Origin: Dactylosporangium vinaceum
Lineage (GTDB): Bacteria; Actinomycetota; Actinomycetes; Mycobacteriales; Micromonosporaceae
Assembly (NCBI RefSeq): GCF_019904175.1
Contig: NZ_CP061913.1
Location: 9,176,001-9,240,000 of the forward strand
Length of the DNA stretch: 64,000 bases
Direction of reading: 5' to 3'
This document shows, piece by piece, positions 15,939-29,432 of the stretch. The position numbers and the translations under genes were made by a program. Position 1 is the stretch's first letter. Each line of letters starts with the position of its first letter. The notes below the pieces were generated by a model, which did not search any database, was not told the origin of the DNA, and was given only the letters and a program-made list of their open reading frames with translations.

Positions 15939-18900
15939 CGGTTTCTCCTGTCAGATCGGCTTTGGCGGGCGGCCACCCGCCGGGCGGCACGGTCGCGGCC
16001 GTCGCGGCCCGGGCCGGCCGGCGCCGCGGACCGCGCCGGTGACCCGGCATCGAGGTGGGCCGCGAGGGCCCGGACGTTCGGGTGGTGGAACAGCTCCACG
16101 ATCGGGATCTCGCGGCCGAGCCGGTCGCTGAGGCGGGACTGCACCGCGGCGATCGCGAGGGAGTGCCCGCCGATGTCGAAGAAGTTGTCGGTGGCGCCGA
16201 CCCGCGGCAGGCCGAGCACCGAGCGCCACACCCCGGCGACGAGCCGTTCGGTGCCGGTCCGCAGCCCGTCGAGCCCGGCGGCCGGCCGCGGGTCGGGTCG
16301 TGGCAGCGCGGCCCGGTCGACCTTCCCGTTCGCGGTCAGCGGCAGGGCCGGCAGCACGACGATCTCCGCCGGTACCGCATAGTCCGGCAGCATCGCGCGG
16401 AGCCTGTCGCGCACCGACGCCGGGTCCAGGCCGGGCCGCGCGCCGACGGCGTAGGCCCGCAGCACGGCGCCGCCCCGCTCGACGTCGGCGACGACGGCGC
16501 CCGCGGCCACCTCGGGATCGCCGGTGAGCGCGGCCTCGACCTCGCCCGGCTCGACCCGGTATCCGCGCACCTTGACCTGGTCGTCGGCCCGCCCGGCGAG
16601 GACCACGGCCCCGTCGGCCCGGTAGCGGCCGAGGTCGCCGGTCCGGAACTCCAGCGGACCCGGGAACCGGCGCGCGGTGAGCTCGGCGTCGAGGTATCCG
16701 GTGGCCAGCCAGCGGCTGCGGATCACGACCTCGCCGAGCTCACCGACGGCGGCCGCCCCGCCGCCCGGGGTCCGCACCAGCAGCTGCGCACCGGGAATGC
16801 CGTGCCCGACGGGGACCGGATGCCCGCCGCCCGGCTCGGCCCCGGTCACCTCGTGCCACGCCTGGACCTGCGGGGTCTCGGTGGTGCCGTAGAGGTTGAG
16901 GATGCGGGCCCGCGGCGCGATCCGGCGCAGCGCCGCGACGTCGGCGCCGGTGAGCCGGTCCCCGGCCAGCCCGATCAGCCGCAGCGCCGGCAGCCCGGCG
17001 CCCGGCACCGCCGCGAGCAGCCGGGCCAGCTGCGGCGTCAGGTGGACCACGGTCACCGCCCGCTCCGCGAGCCAGGCGGCCAGCCGCCGCGGGTCGCGCA
17101 CCAGCGCCTGGTCGGGCACGCACAGCTGCGCACCGAGCGTGAGCGGGAGGATCGCGTCGCGCAGCAGCGGGTCGTGGGCGAGCCCGGCCAGCAGCGCGAA
17201 CCGGTCGGCGGCGGTGAGGCCGAACGCCTTCGGGTACCAGTCCAGGAAGTGCGCGAGCGGCCGCTGGGTGGCCAGCACCGGCTTGGGCACGCCGGTGGTG
17301 CCGGACGTGAAGGCGAGGTAGCCGCCCTCCGCGGTGAGTGCCCCGCTGCGGGCCGTCCCCGGGGTGATCAGCGGGTATTCGGCCAGTTCGGGCGGGACCT
17401 GGGTGCCGGGCCCGGGCAGGAGGGCGGCGAGGCCGGCGGACCGGGCCTGCGCCAGGAGCCGGGCCGGGGGCAGGGCCGAGTCCAGGACCGCCCACCGGGC
17501 CCCGCCCTGCAGGACCCCGAGCAGCAGGGCGGGCAGCGCGGGGTGCCGGGCGGCCAGGACGCCGACCGCCGCACCCGCGGGCAGGCCGGCCCCGGCGACG
17601 GCGGCCGCGGTGCGCTCGATGTGCTCGCGGACGGCCGCCGGGGCCCGGATCATCGCCAGGACGCCGGGGCCGTCCCAGGTGGGCAGCTCGGCGGCCGGAT
17701 CGGGCAGGGCGCTCGCGGCGGGCCGGGCCGAGGCGTCCCGGACCGGGCGTCCGGGGTCGGCCAGGAACGCGGTGAGCAGCTGCGTGTAGCTCGCCAGCAG
17801 GGCGTCGATGCGGGAGGCGTCGAACAGGTCGGGGTTGTACACCGCCTGCAGCGCGTAGCCCTCGCCCTGCTCCGCGGCGTAGAGCGTCAGGTCGAACAGG
17901 GAGCCGGGCAGCCCGGCCGGCAGCGCCGTGGCCCCGGGGACCGGAGGCGGCGGCTCGGCGAAGCCGTACATGTTGAACAGCACCTGGACCAGCCCGCCGC
18001 GGGACAGGTCGCGCCCGGCCCGCAGCCCGTCGATGACCTGCTCGATCGCGATGCCGGCGGGCCCGGTGACGGCGGCGAGCTCGTCGCGCGCCGCGGCGGC
18101 GTGCGCGGCGAACCCGGCGCCGTCGTCGATCCGCAGCCGGGCCGGGCGCACGTCGACGCAGCACCCGACGACGTGGGCGAACGCGGCGTGCCGGCGGTCG
18201 GCGACAGGCACCCCGATCAGCAGGTCGGTCTGGCCGGTGAGCCGCCGCAGCAGCAGCGCGAACACCGTCAGCAGCACCGTGTTGGGCGTGGTGTCGAGGT
18301 CGCCGGCCAGCCGGCGCACGGCCGCGGCGCTCCCGGCGTCGACGGCGCCCCGGGCCGCGGCCCCGCGGAACGTCTGCACCGGCGGGCGGGGCCGGTCCCG
18401 GGGCAGGTCGAGCACTGTCGGCGCCCCGGCCAGGTGCGCGACCCACCAGGCGACGTCGTCCGGCCGCTGCCGGCGGTGCTGCCAGGCGACGTAGTCGGCG
18501 AAGGTCGCGGGGAGCTCCACCGGCGCGAACGGCTCCCCGGCGTACGCGGCCGCCAGGTCGCGCAGGAGCACGTCCTGTGACCAGCCGTCGAACACCAGGT
18601 GGTGGAGCGTGAGCGCCAGCACCGCCGGCCCGTCGGCCGGGCGCAGCAGGGCCGCCCGCCACAGCGGCCCGGCGGCGAGATCGAACGGCGCCGACGCCTG
18701 CGCTTCGAGCCACTCGGAGACCGCGCCGCCGTCCACTATGGACAGCACTGGTTCGCCGTCGCGGCGAGCTCCGATAACCGGGGACGGCACACCGTCGGCG
18801 TCCACGATCCGCCAGCGCAGGCCGGCGTGGCGCTCCTCCACCGCCCACAGCGCCCGCTCGAGGGCGTCGACGTCGACGGGGCCGGGCAGCACGTGCGCGA

Positions 18901-20749
18901 GCGCGATGTTGTGCACCGGGGTGCCCGGTGCCAGGCGCTCGACGAACCACATGCGGCGCTGCGTCGCGGTGAGGGCCGGTGGCCGGCCGCTCGGCACCGG
19001 CGGCTCCGCGGTGAGCTCGGCCGCGGCCTCGACCAGCCCGGCCAGCGCGCCGAGCGTCCGGGCGGCCAGCACGTCCTCGACGGCGACGTCGCGGTGCAGC
19101 CCGGTGCGCAGGGCGGCGACGAGCTGCATGGCCCGCAGCGACTGGCCGCCCGCGGCCACGAACTCGTCGTCGAGGGCCGGCCGGGGCCGGTGCAGGACCT
19201 TCCCCCACAGCTCGGCGACGGCCCGCTCGACAGGCGTGCCCGGCTCGCGGCCGCTCCCCCGCTCCTCGGCGGTCGCGCGCAGGGCGGGGAGGTCGACCTT
19301 GCCGGCGGCGGTGAGCGGGAGGGCGGGGAGGCGCAGCACGCGGGCCGGCACCATGTAGGCGGGGAGGCGGCGGGCGCAGTGTTCGGCCAGGCCGGGCTGA
19401 GTGGGGGCGGTGGACGGGGCCAGGTAGGCGACGAGTGCGCCGTCCGCGGCGACGTCGACGACGGCCTGGCGGACGGCGGGGTGGGCACGCACGACCGTCT
19501 CGACCTCGCCGAGCTCGAGCCGCTGGCCGTGGACCTTCACCTGCCGGTCCAGGCGGCCCAGGAATGCCAGGCGGCCGTCGGCTTCGCGGACTGCGCGGTC
19601 GCCGGTGCGGTACAGCCGGGAGCCGGGCTTCGCGGTGAAAGGGTCGGGCACGAAGCGCTCGGCGGTCAGGGCGGGCCGGCCGAGGTAGCCGCGGGACACC
19701 TGCGGACCACCGATGTGCAGCTCACCCGGGACGCCGGGCGGACACTCGCGCAGCCGCTCGTCGAGCACGTGCGCGGTGCACCCCGGTAGAGCCGTGCCGA
19801 TCGGCAGCCGGCGGTCCCAGTCGCCGGTGAGCTCGGTGCCGACGACGCAGACGGTCGTCTCGGTGGGGCCGTACCAGTTGTGGAACCGCCGGGCGGGCGG
19901 CGCCGACCAGCGCGCGACCTGCTCCGGCCCGGCCGGCTCGCCGGCGGAAATGACATCGGCCAGGTCCGGCAGCCGCCCGGGGTCCAGCAGGCCGAGCAGG
20001 GCCGGGGCGAGCGCGCCCCAGGTGACCCGGTGGGCCTCCAGGAACGCCTGGAGCCGGGCCGGGTCGATGCGGTCACCGTCGGGGACGAGCTGGACGGAGC
20101 CGCCGTGGGCGAGGGGCACGAACACGTCCAGGACGGAGACGTCGAAGCCGAACGCGGCGAACCCGATGCCGCGGCAGCCCGGGCCGGTGGCGAACGCGCG
20201 CCCGGTCGCGGTCACGAACGCCACGGCGCTCGCGTGCCCGACGACCACGCCCTTGGGGGTTCCCGTCGAGCCGGAGGTGTACATGACGTAGGCGGCCTGC
20301 TCACCGGAGACCAGGTCGGCCAGCGCGGCATCGGCGCCTTCCGGTGCCGGGGGCGGCACGGGCAGGAGGTGGAGGTGGAGGTGGCGGCCCGGGCCGGCGA
20401 GCGCGGCGGCGCCGGTGTCGTCGGTGAGCGCGATCGCGATGCCGGCGTCGTCCAGGATCTGCCGCAGCCGGGCCGGCGGGTGGGCGGGGTCGAGCGGCAC
20501 GTAGGCACCGCCGGCGGCGAGGACGCCGAGGATCGCGGCCACCAGGTCCGGGGTCCGCCGCCCGCACACCGCGACCCGGGTCTCCGGGCCGACGCCGAGC
20601 CCCCGCAGGGCCTGCGCGTGCGCCGTGGCCGCCGCGGCGAGCTGCCGGTAGGTGACGCGGTGGTCCCACTGCCGGATCGCGAGCGCGTCCGGGGTTCGGG
20701 CCGCCTGGGCGAGTACGAGATGGTGCAGCCCCCCGTGTGCAGTGCTCAC
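15935..20749 (-). CDS. Starter NRPS, A-T-C-A-T
   Basis: This protein has about 1604 residues. Domains are A1 (about 1-490; YTSGSTGTPKG near 158), T1 (GGQSL near 536), C (HHLVFDG near 717), A2 (about 1050-1480; TSGTTGVPKP near 1151) and T2 (GGHSL near 1528). It begins directly with an adenylation domain, so it is the natural chain-initiating protein. Hand-read codes are D-V-L-A-I-A-W-V-C for A1 and D-P-R-H-G-A-L-Q-V for A2; neither matches a code I can name. A2 has an unusual A4 region (GLAHDPLLRDAI in place of FDxSxxE), though its A7, A8 and A10 motifs are intact. The C-terminal T would feed the PKS. GTG 20749 overlaps the thioesterase stop. Confidence 0.94.
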   Translation of the reverse strand: MSTAHGGLHHLVLAQAARTPDALAIRQWDHRVTYRQLAAAATAHAQALRGLGVGPETRVAVCGRRTPDLVAAILGVLAAGGAYVPLDPAHPPARLRQILDDAGIAIALTDDTGAAALAGPGRHLHLHLLPVPPPAPEGADAALADLVSGEQAAYVMYTSGSTGTPKGVVVGHASAVAFVTATGRAFATGPGCRGIGFAAFGFDVSVLDVFVPLAHGGSVQLVPDGDRIDPARLQAFLEAHRVTWGALAPALLGLLDPGRLPDLADVISAGEPAGPEQVARWSAPPARRFHNWYGPTETTVCVVGTELTGDWDRRLPIGTALPGCTAHVLDERLRECPPGVPGELHIGGPQVSRGYLGRPALTAERFVPDPFTAKPGSRLYRTGDRAVREADGRLAFLGRLDRQVKVHGQRLELGEVETVVRAHPAVRQAVVDVAADGALVAYLAPSTAPTQPGLAEHCARRLPAYMVPARVLRLPALPLTAAGKVDLPALRATAEERGSGREPGTPVERAVAELWGKVLHRPRPALDDEFVAAGGQSLRAMQLVAALRTGLHRDVAVEDVLAARTLGALAGLVEAAAELTAEPPVPSGRPPALTATQRRMWFVERLAPGTPVHNIALAHVLPGPVDVDALERALWAVEERHAGLRWRIVDADGVPSPVIGARRDGEPVLSIVDGGAVSEWLEAQASAPFDLAAGPLWRAALLRPADGPAVLALTLHHLVFDGWSQDVLLRDLAAAYAGEPFAPVELPATFADYVAWQHRRQRPDDVAWWVAHLAGAPTVLDLPRDRPRPPVQTFRGAAARGAVDAGSAAAVRRLAGDLDTTPNTVLLTVFALLLRRLTGQTDLLIGVPVADRRHAAFAHVVGCCVDVRPARLRIDDGAGFAAHAAAARDELAAVTGPAGIAIEQVIDGLRAGRDLSRGGLVQVLFNMYGFAEPPPPVPGATALPAGLPGSLFDLTLYAAEQGEGYALQAVYNPDLFDASRIDALLASYTQLLTAFLADPGRPVRDASARPAASALPDPAAELPTWDGPGVLAMIRAPAAVREHIERTAAAVAGAGLPAGAAVGVLAARHPALPALLLGVLQGGARWAVLDSALPPARLLAQARSAGLAALLPGPGTQVPPELAEYPLITPGTARSGALTAEGGYLAFTSGTTGVPKPVLATQRPLAHFLDWYPKAFGLTAADRFALLAGLAHDPLLRDAILPLTLGAQLCVPDQALVRDPRRLAAWLAERAVTVVHLTPQLARLLAAVPGAGLPALRLIGLAGDRLTGADVAALRRIAPRARILNLYGTTETPQVQAWHEVTGAEPGGGHPVPVGHGIPGAQLLVRTPGGGAAAVGELGEVVIRSRWLATGYLDAELTARRFPGPLEFRTGDLGRYRADGAVVLAGRADDQVKVRGYRVEPGEVEAALTGDPEVAAGAVVADVERGGAVLRAYAVGARPGLDPASVRDRLRAMLPDYAVPAEIVVLPALPLTANGKVDRAALPRPDPRPAAGLDGLRTGTERLVAGVWRSVLGLPRVGATDNFFDIGGHSLAIAAVQSRLSDRLGREIPIVELFHHPNVRALAAHLDAGSPARSAAPAGPGRDGRDRAARRVAARQSRSDRRNR

Positions 20750-21513
20750 GGCGCCCGGAGTTCGGCGCTCAGCGCGTCGATGAGCTCGGCCGGCGGGTCG
20801 CGGTGGAACGCGTGCCCGCCGGGGACGACGTGCAGCCGGAAGCCGGCGCCGGCCGAGCGGGACCAGCCGCTCATCGGGACCGGGCCGTCGTCGCGGTCGT
20901 CGGCCCCGGCGAACGCGACCACCGGCATCGGCAGCGGTGGGCCGAGCGCGGTGGGGCGCGAGCCGAGCCAGCGCAGGTCGGCCCGGACGACGGGCAGGAT
21001 CAGGTCGCGCAGCTCCGGCTCGTCGCGCAGCTCGGAGCCGGCGCCGGTGCGGTCGATGAGCTCGGCCACGAGCCGGTCCTCGGGCCACCCGGCCGCGTCG
21101 ACGAGCGGCGGGCGCCGGTCCGGGGGCATCGAGCCGCCGACGCAGAGCGCCTCGGGCAGCCGGGCACCGGGGCGGCGGCGCAGGTCCTGCACCACGTCGT
21201 AGGCGAGCCGGGCACCCATGCTGTGGCCGTAGAGCGCGTAGGGGCGATCGGCGTGCCGGGCGATCGCCGCGGCCAGGCCGGCCGGGTCGAACTCGGGCGG
21301 CTCGGCGATGCGCCCCTCACGTCCGGGCAGTCGCAGCGGCCGGACGTCGACGTGCGGCGGCAGCCGGTGCGGCCACGCGCGGAACGCGCCCGCGCCGCTC
21401 CCGGCGTCGGGCAGGCAGTAGAGGATCATCGCGCCGCGCGGTGCCGCGGCCCCGAACAGCCGGTGATCCGAAACTTTCATTGACGGCGAACTGTCTCGAA
21501 CAGCGTTGTGCAT
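20746..21513 (-). CDS. Type II thioesterase (editing hydrolase)
   Basis: This alpha/beta hydrolase has about 255 residues and the layout of GrsT/RifR-type external thioesterases: LYCLPDAGSGAGAF near the start, nucleophile Ser in YGHSMGARLAYD, Asp in AFAGADDRD and His in VPGGHAFH. Such enzymes remove wrong or stalled acyl groups from carrier domains, keeping the assembly line active. It is the first gene of the minus-strand operon and its TGA overlaps the GTG of the starter NRPS. ATG 21513 follows a GGGGG stretch at suitable spacing; ATG 21480 is an alternative that gives a more typical N-terminal length. Confidence 0.92.
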   Translation of the reverse strand: MHNAVRDSSPSMKVSDHRLFGAAAPRGAMILYCLPDAGSGAGAFRAWPHRLPPHVDVRPLRLPGREGRIAEPPEFDPAGLAAAIARHADRPYALYGHSMGARLAYDVVQDLRRRPGARLPEALCVGGSMPPDRRPPLVDAAGWPEDRLVAELIDRTGAGSELRDEPELRDLILPVVRADLRWLGSRPTALGPPLPMPVVAFAGADDRDDGPVPMSGWSRSAGAGFRLHVVPGGHAFHRDPPAELIDALSAELRAP

Positions 21514-21722
21514 CCGCGGCCCCCGTAAGCCTGCGCGGAATAACAAATTGTCGGTCGTAGATCATTTGAGCGCGTACACCCGGCGTTGAGCGGCCACTCT
21601 AAGTCCGTCTCGGGCGGCTTGTCCAGGGTCGGGCCATCAGCGCACGTTGATCGAAATTGGGGGGTTCGGCCGGGCGGAATTCTCGGGTACTGTCCGGAAC
21701 TGGCGTACGGGGGAGGTACGTA
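21514..21722. promoter_or_regulatory. Divergent control region of the NRPS/PKS operons
   Basis: This 209-bp gap between the type II thioesterase and M20 peptidase genes must hold promoters for both operons. It contains a comparatively AT-rich patch near 21540-21570. It also holds two direct copies of TTGAGCG (21566-21572 and 21586-21592), 20 bp apart start to start, that is about two helical turns. The right end has the ribosome binding site GGGGGAGG before ATG 21723. I see no convincing -35/-10 pair on either strand. Confidence 0.6.
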
Positions 21723-23066
21723 ATGCATCGTGGTGCCATTGCGGATGCCGTCACGGCGGCCATGCCGGCGGCGATCGAGGACCTGGCCGAACTCGTGGCG
21801 ATCCCGTCGGTCGCGTTCCCCGGACACCCGCCCGAGCCGCTGCTGCAGGCGGCCAAGCACACCGGAGAGCTGCTGCGCCGGGCCGGGCTGCCGGTCGTGC
21901 GGGAGGTGGCCGTCGAGGGCGCACCGCCGCTCGTCTACGGCGAGGCCCCGGCCCCGCCGGGCGCACCCACCGTGCTCCTCTACGCGCACTACGACGTGCA
22001 GACCGCCGGGGACCGCGAACGCTGGCGCACCGACCCGTTCACGCCGGTGATCCGCGACGGCCGGATGTACGGGCGCGGGACCGCCGACAACAAGTCAGGC
22101 GTCATCGCCCACGCCACCGCGCTCGCCGTGCACGGCGGCCGCCCGCCGTGCGGCGTGAAGGTGCTCGTCGAGGGCGAGGAGGAGTACGGCGGGCCGTCGC
22201 TCGCCGCGTTCGTCCACGCCAACCGCGACCTGCTCGCCGCCGACGCGATACTGCTGGCCGACGCGGGCAACCTCCGCGTCGGCGAGCCGGCCCTGACCAC
22301 GTCGATGCGCGGCGCGGCCGGGTTCACGGTCTGGGTGTGCGCCCTGCGCGAGCCGCTGCACAGCGGCGAGTTCGGCGGCGCCGTCCCGGACGCGGTGACG
22401 GCGCTGGTGCGCATGCTCGCCACCCTGCACGACGACGCCGGTGCCGTGGCCGTGCCCGGCCTGCCGGCGGGCTCCTGGGCCGGGCCGCCGCTCGGCGAGG
22501 ACGTGCTCCGCGCGGCGGCCGGGCTGCTCGACGACGTCGACCTGGTCGGCACCGGCCCGCTCGCCGACCGGCTCTGGGCCGGCCCGGCGATCGTCATCAC
22601 CGGCCTGGACGTGCCGCCGGTCGCGGGCGGGGTCAACGCGATCCAGCCGGTCGCCCGGGCCCGGCTGACCGTGCGGGTCCCGCCGGACGCCGATCCCGGC
22701 GCGGCCATGGACGCCGTCGTCGACCACCTGGAGCGGGTCGCGCCGTGGGGGGTGCAGGTCGTCGCGTCGCACGAGATGCTCGGCCCCGGCTTCCGGTCCC
22801 GGCCCGGCGGCCCGGCCCGCACGGCCATGGAGACGGCGATGCGCGCGGCCTACGACCGGCCGGTCCGCGAGATCGGCGCCGGCGCCTCGATCCCCGTCGC
22901 CGCCGCGTTCGCCGCCGCGTTCCCGGGCGCCGAGCTGCTCGTGTTCGGCGCGGAGGACCGCGGCTCGGCGATCCACGCGCCGAACGAGCGCCTCGACCTC
23001 GGGGAGCTGGCCCGCACGGCGCTCAGCGAGGCGCTGTTCCTGGAGGGGTACCGCGGCAATGGCTGA
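21723..23066 (+). CDS. M20-family metallopeptidase (dipeptidase type)
   Basis: This 447-residue protein has M20 metal-site motifs: LYAHYDVQ (His and Asp region, near residue 84), GRGTADNKSG (bridging Asp, near 122) and EGEEEYG (catalytic and metal Glu, near 153), with a late His in AEDRGSAIHAPNE. The family hydrolyses dipeptides, peptides with modified ends or acyl amino acids. It is cytosolic, with no signal peptide. ATG 21723 has GGGGGAGG just upstream; an earlier in-frame ATG at 21657 lacks one. It overlaps the next NRPS gene by 8 nt, so it belongs to the operon. Possible roles are trimming of the product, precursor supply or self-protection. The sequence does not decide between them. Confidence 0.92.
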   Translation: MHRGAIADAVTAAMPAAIEDLAELVAIPSVAFPGHPPEPLLQAAKHTGELLRRAGLPVVREVAVEGAPPLVYGEAPAPPGAPTVLLYAHYDVQTAGDRERWRTDPFTPVIRDGRMYGRGTADNKSGVIAHATALAVHGGRPPCGVKVLVEGEEEYGGPSLAAFVHANRDLLAADAILLADAGNLRVGEPALTTSMRGAAGFTVWVCALREPLHSGEFGGAVPDAVTALVRMLATLHDDAGAVAVPGLPAGSWAGPPLGEDVLRAAAGLLDDVDLVGTGPLADRLWAGPAIVITGLDVPPVAGGVNAIQPVARARLTVRVPPDADPGAAMDAVVDHLERVAPWGVQVVASHEMLGPGFRSRPGGPARTAMETAMRAAYDRPVREIGAGASIPVAAAFAAAFPGAELLVFGAEDRGSAIHAPNERLDLGELARTALSEALFLEGYRGNG

Positions 23067-26000
23067 ACGGCGAGTGCTGAGTGCGGCGCAGCGGGCCGCG
23101 ATCGACGCCCGGCTGCGCACGGCAATGTCGGCCCGGCCGGCCGGCGGCTTCCCGCGGCTGCGGCCCGGCGTGCGCCCGCCCCTGTCGTTCGGCCAGGAGC
23201 GGCTGTGGTTCATGGAGCAGCTCAGCGCGGGCGTCGCCGCGTTCACCATCTTCAAGTCGCTGCGGCTGCGCGGACCGCTCGACCCCGGCGCGCTGCAGCG
23301 GGCGCTCGACACGGTCACCGCCCGCCACGACAGCCTCCGGATGCGCTTCCCGGTCGACGCCGACCGGGTGCCGGCGGTCGACGTGCCGGCGGCGGTCGCG
23401 GTCCCCGTCGAGCACCTCAGCGTCGAGCACGCCGGCCCCGAGGGCCGCGAGCAGCTCGCGGCCAAGCTGATCAGCGAGGCGGCCCGGCAGCCGTTCGACC
23501 TGCAGACCGGGCCGCTGCTGCGGGCCGCGCTGGTCCGCCTCGGCCCCGACGACCACATGCTGCTGCTCACCTGCCACCACATCATCGCCGACGGCTGGTC
23601 GTTGAACGTGCTCCTGGAGGAGCTGTTCGCCGCCTACCGGGCCGCGCTGGCCGGCACCGAGCCGGAGCTGCGCACCCTGGAGCTGGGCTTCGGCGACCAC
23701 GCCGCCCGGCAGCGGGAGCGGCAGCGCACCGGGCACGCGGCGACCGAGCGGCACCTGGCGTTCTGGCGGGCCGAGCTGCGCGACCTGCCGGCGCTGGAGC
23801 TGCTCACCGAGCGGCCCCGCCCGGCCCAGCAGACCTTCAACGGCACCGCCCTCGACGTGACGATCGGCCCCGAGCTGACCGCGGCCGTCGCCGAGCTCGG
23901 CCGGGCCCACGGGGCAACGCTGTTCATGACGCTGCTCGCGGCCTGGCAGGCGGTCCTCGGCCGGCACTCGGGGCAGGTGGACTTCGCCGTCGGCACCCCT
24001 GTCGCCGGGCGCGACGACCCGCGCCTGGAGCCGCTCATCGGCATGTTCGTCAACGTGCTGACGCTGCGGGCCGACCTGTCCGGCGACCCGAGCTTCGCCG
24101 AGCTGCTGGCCCGCACCCGGCAGCGCTGCCTGGCCGCCTACGCCCACCAGGAGCTGCCGTTCGAGCAGCTGCTGGGCGAGCTGAGCCTGCGGCGGGACCC
24201 GAGCCGGGCGCCGCTGTTCCAGGCGCTGCTGTCGCTGCAGGCGTTCGACCCGCCGGCGCCGTCCGCGCCCGGCCTGACGATCGGCCCGGCGTCGATGACG
24301 ACCGCCGTCACCCGCACCGACCTGGAGCTGCACCTGGTCGAAGGCGGCGGGCGCCTGCAGGGCGACCTGGTCTACAACACCGACCTGTTCGCCCCGTCGA
24401 CAGCGGCCCGGCTCGTCGCGCACCTGATCGCCGTCCTCGAGGCGGCGACGGCCCACTCCTCCACGCCGCTGTCCCGGCTCGACCTGCTGCCCGCGGACGA
24501 GCGCCGCCTCGTGGTGCACGAGTTCGCCGAGGGCCCGCCGGCTCCGCGCACCGACCGGGCCCGGACCCTGCCGGAGCGGCTGCGGGCGCAGGCCAACGCC
24601 ACCCCCGGCGCCACAGCTGTCGTGGCCGGCGACCGGGAGGTCGGTTACGCCGAGCTGCTCGCCGCCGCGGAGGCCGTCGCGGCCCGGCTCACGGCGGCCG
24701 GGGCCGGGCCGGGCACCGTCGTCGCCGTCTGCGCCGAGCGGTCCCTGGCGCTGTACACGGCGCTGCTCGGCGTGCTGCTCTCCGGCGCCGCCTACCTGCC
24801 GCTGGACCCGGCCCACCCGCCGGAGCGCCTGGCCCAGGTGATCGGCGACGCCGGCGCCCAGATGCTGATCACCCGGGGCGAGCTCGCCGAAACCCTGCCG
24901 CCGGTGCCGCACACCCTCCGCCTGGACGCCGACGAGCACCCGGCCCCGGCGCACGGCGCGCCGCACCGCCCCGCCGCCCCGGACGACCTGGCCTACGTCA
25001 TCTACACGTCCGGGTCGACCGGGCGGCCCAAGGGCGTCGAGATCGAGCACCGGGCCCTGCTGAGCCTGCTCGACTCGATGGCGCGCCGGTTCGCCACCGG
25101 CCCGGGCGACGTCTGGCTGTGGCTGACCACGCCGTCGTTCGACCTGTCCAAGCCGGAGCTCTACGTGCCGCTGCTCACCGGCGGGCGGCTGGTCATCGCC
25201 GACGAGGCCCGCGACGGCGCCGGCCTGCTGCGGCTGATCCGGGCCCACGGCGTCACCCACGTCGAGGCGACCCCGTCGACGTGGCGGCTGCTGCTGGAGG
25301 CCGGCTTCGACGAGCCCGGCGTCACCGCGCTCGTCGGCGGCGAGGCGCTGCCGCTGGACCTGGCCCGGGCCCTGCGGCCGCGCGCGGCCCGGCTGTCCAA
25401 CATGTACGGGCCGACGGAGGCGACGGTCTGGGCCACCACCGCCGAGGTGCCGGCCGACTCTTCACCTGACGGCGGGCGGGTGACGATCGGCCGCCCCCTC
25501 GACGACACCCGGGTCTACGTGCTCGACGCGGCGCTGCGACCGGTCCCGATCGGGGTGCCGGGCGAGCTGTGCATCGCCGGGCCGCACGTCGCCCGGGGCT
25601 ACCGGGGCCGCCCGGCCATGACCGCCGAGCGGTTCGTGCCCGATCCGTTCGGACCACCGGGATCGCGGCTGTACCGCACCGGCGACGTCGTGCGCTGGCG
25701 GGCCGACGGCGACCTGGAGTTCCACGGCCGGGCCGACGGCCAGGTCAAGCTGCGGGGCTACCGGATCGAGCTCGGCGAGATCGAGGCCGTCCTCGCCACG
25801 CACCCCGCCGTCGGCCCGGCCGCCGCCCGGGTGCACCCCGACGGCCGCCTCGCCGGCTACGTGGTGCCGGTCGACCCCGCCGCTCCCCCGGCACCCGCGG
25901 ACCTCGCCGCGCACCTCCAGCGGCACCTGCCCGCATACATGGTGCCGGTCGCCTTCGTCGTCCTCGACCGGCTGCCGCTGACCCCCAACGGCAAGCTCGA

Positions 26001-26318
26001 CCGCGGCGCGCTGCCCGAGCCCTCGCGCACCGGGGCGGCCGGGGCGGCGGGCGCCCCGGCGACCGCCCTGGAGCGGCGCGTCGCCCAGGTGTGGACCGAC
26101 GTGCTCGACGCGGACGGCGCCGCCGCACCTGTCGAGATCGGGCCGGACGACGACTTCTTCGCCCTGGGCGGGCACTCGCTGCACGCCGCCCGGGTCGTGG
26201 CCCGGCTGCGCGCGACGATGGCCGTCGAGGTGCCGCTGACCGCGGTGTTCCACGGCAGCACGCTTCGCGAGTTCGCCCGCCAGGTCCAGGCGCTGCTCCC
26301 CGACGGTGAGGTTGAGGC

Positions 26319-26322
<4 letters not shown>
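23059..26322 (+). CDS. NRPS module C-A-T, substrate unresolved
   Basis: This 1087-residue module has C (about 40-480; HHIIADG near 173), A (about 510-950; YTSGSTGRPKG near 649) and T (GGHSL, Ser near 1040). A short N-terminal tail before the C domain (first 40 residues) resembles those of other internal modules. The hand-read code is D-L-P-E-L-G-M-V-W, which I cannot match to a known amino acid; the final residues resemble small-residue codes such as that for glycine. It is the first synthetase of the plus-strand operon and the likely acceptor from the glycine module at 7343-10330. Its ATG lies inside the end of the M20 gene. Confidence 0.95.
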
Positions 26323-29428
<3,106 letters not shown>

Positions 29429-29432
<4 letters not shown>

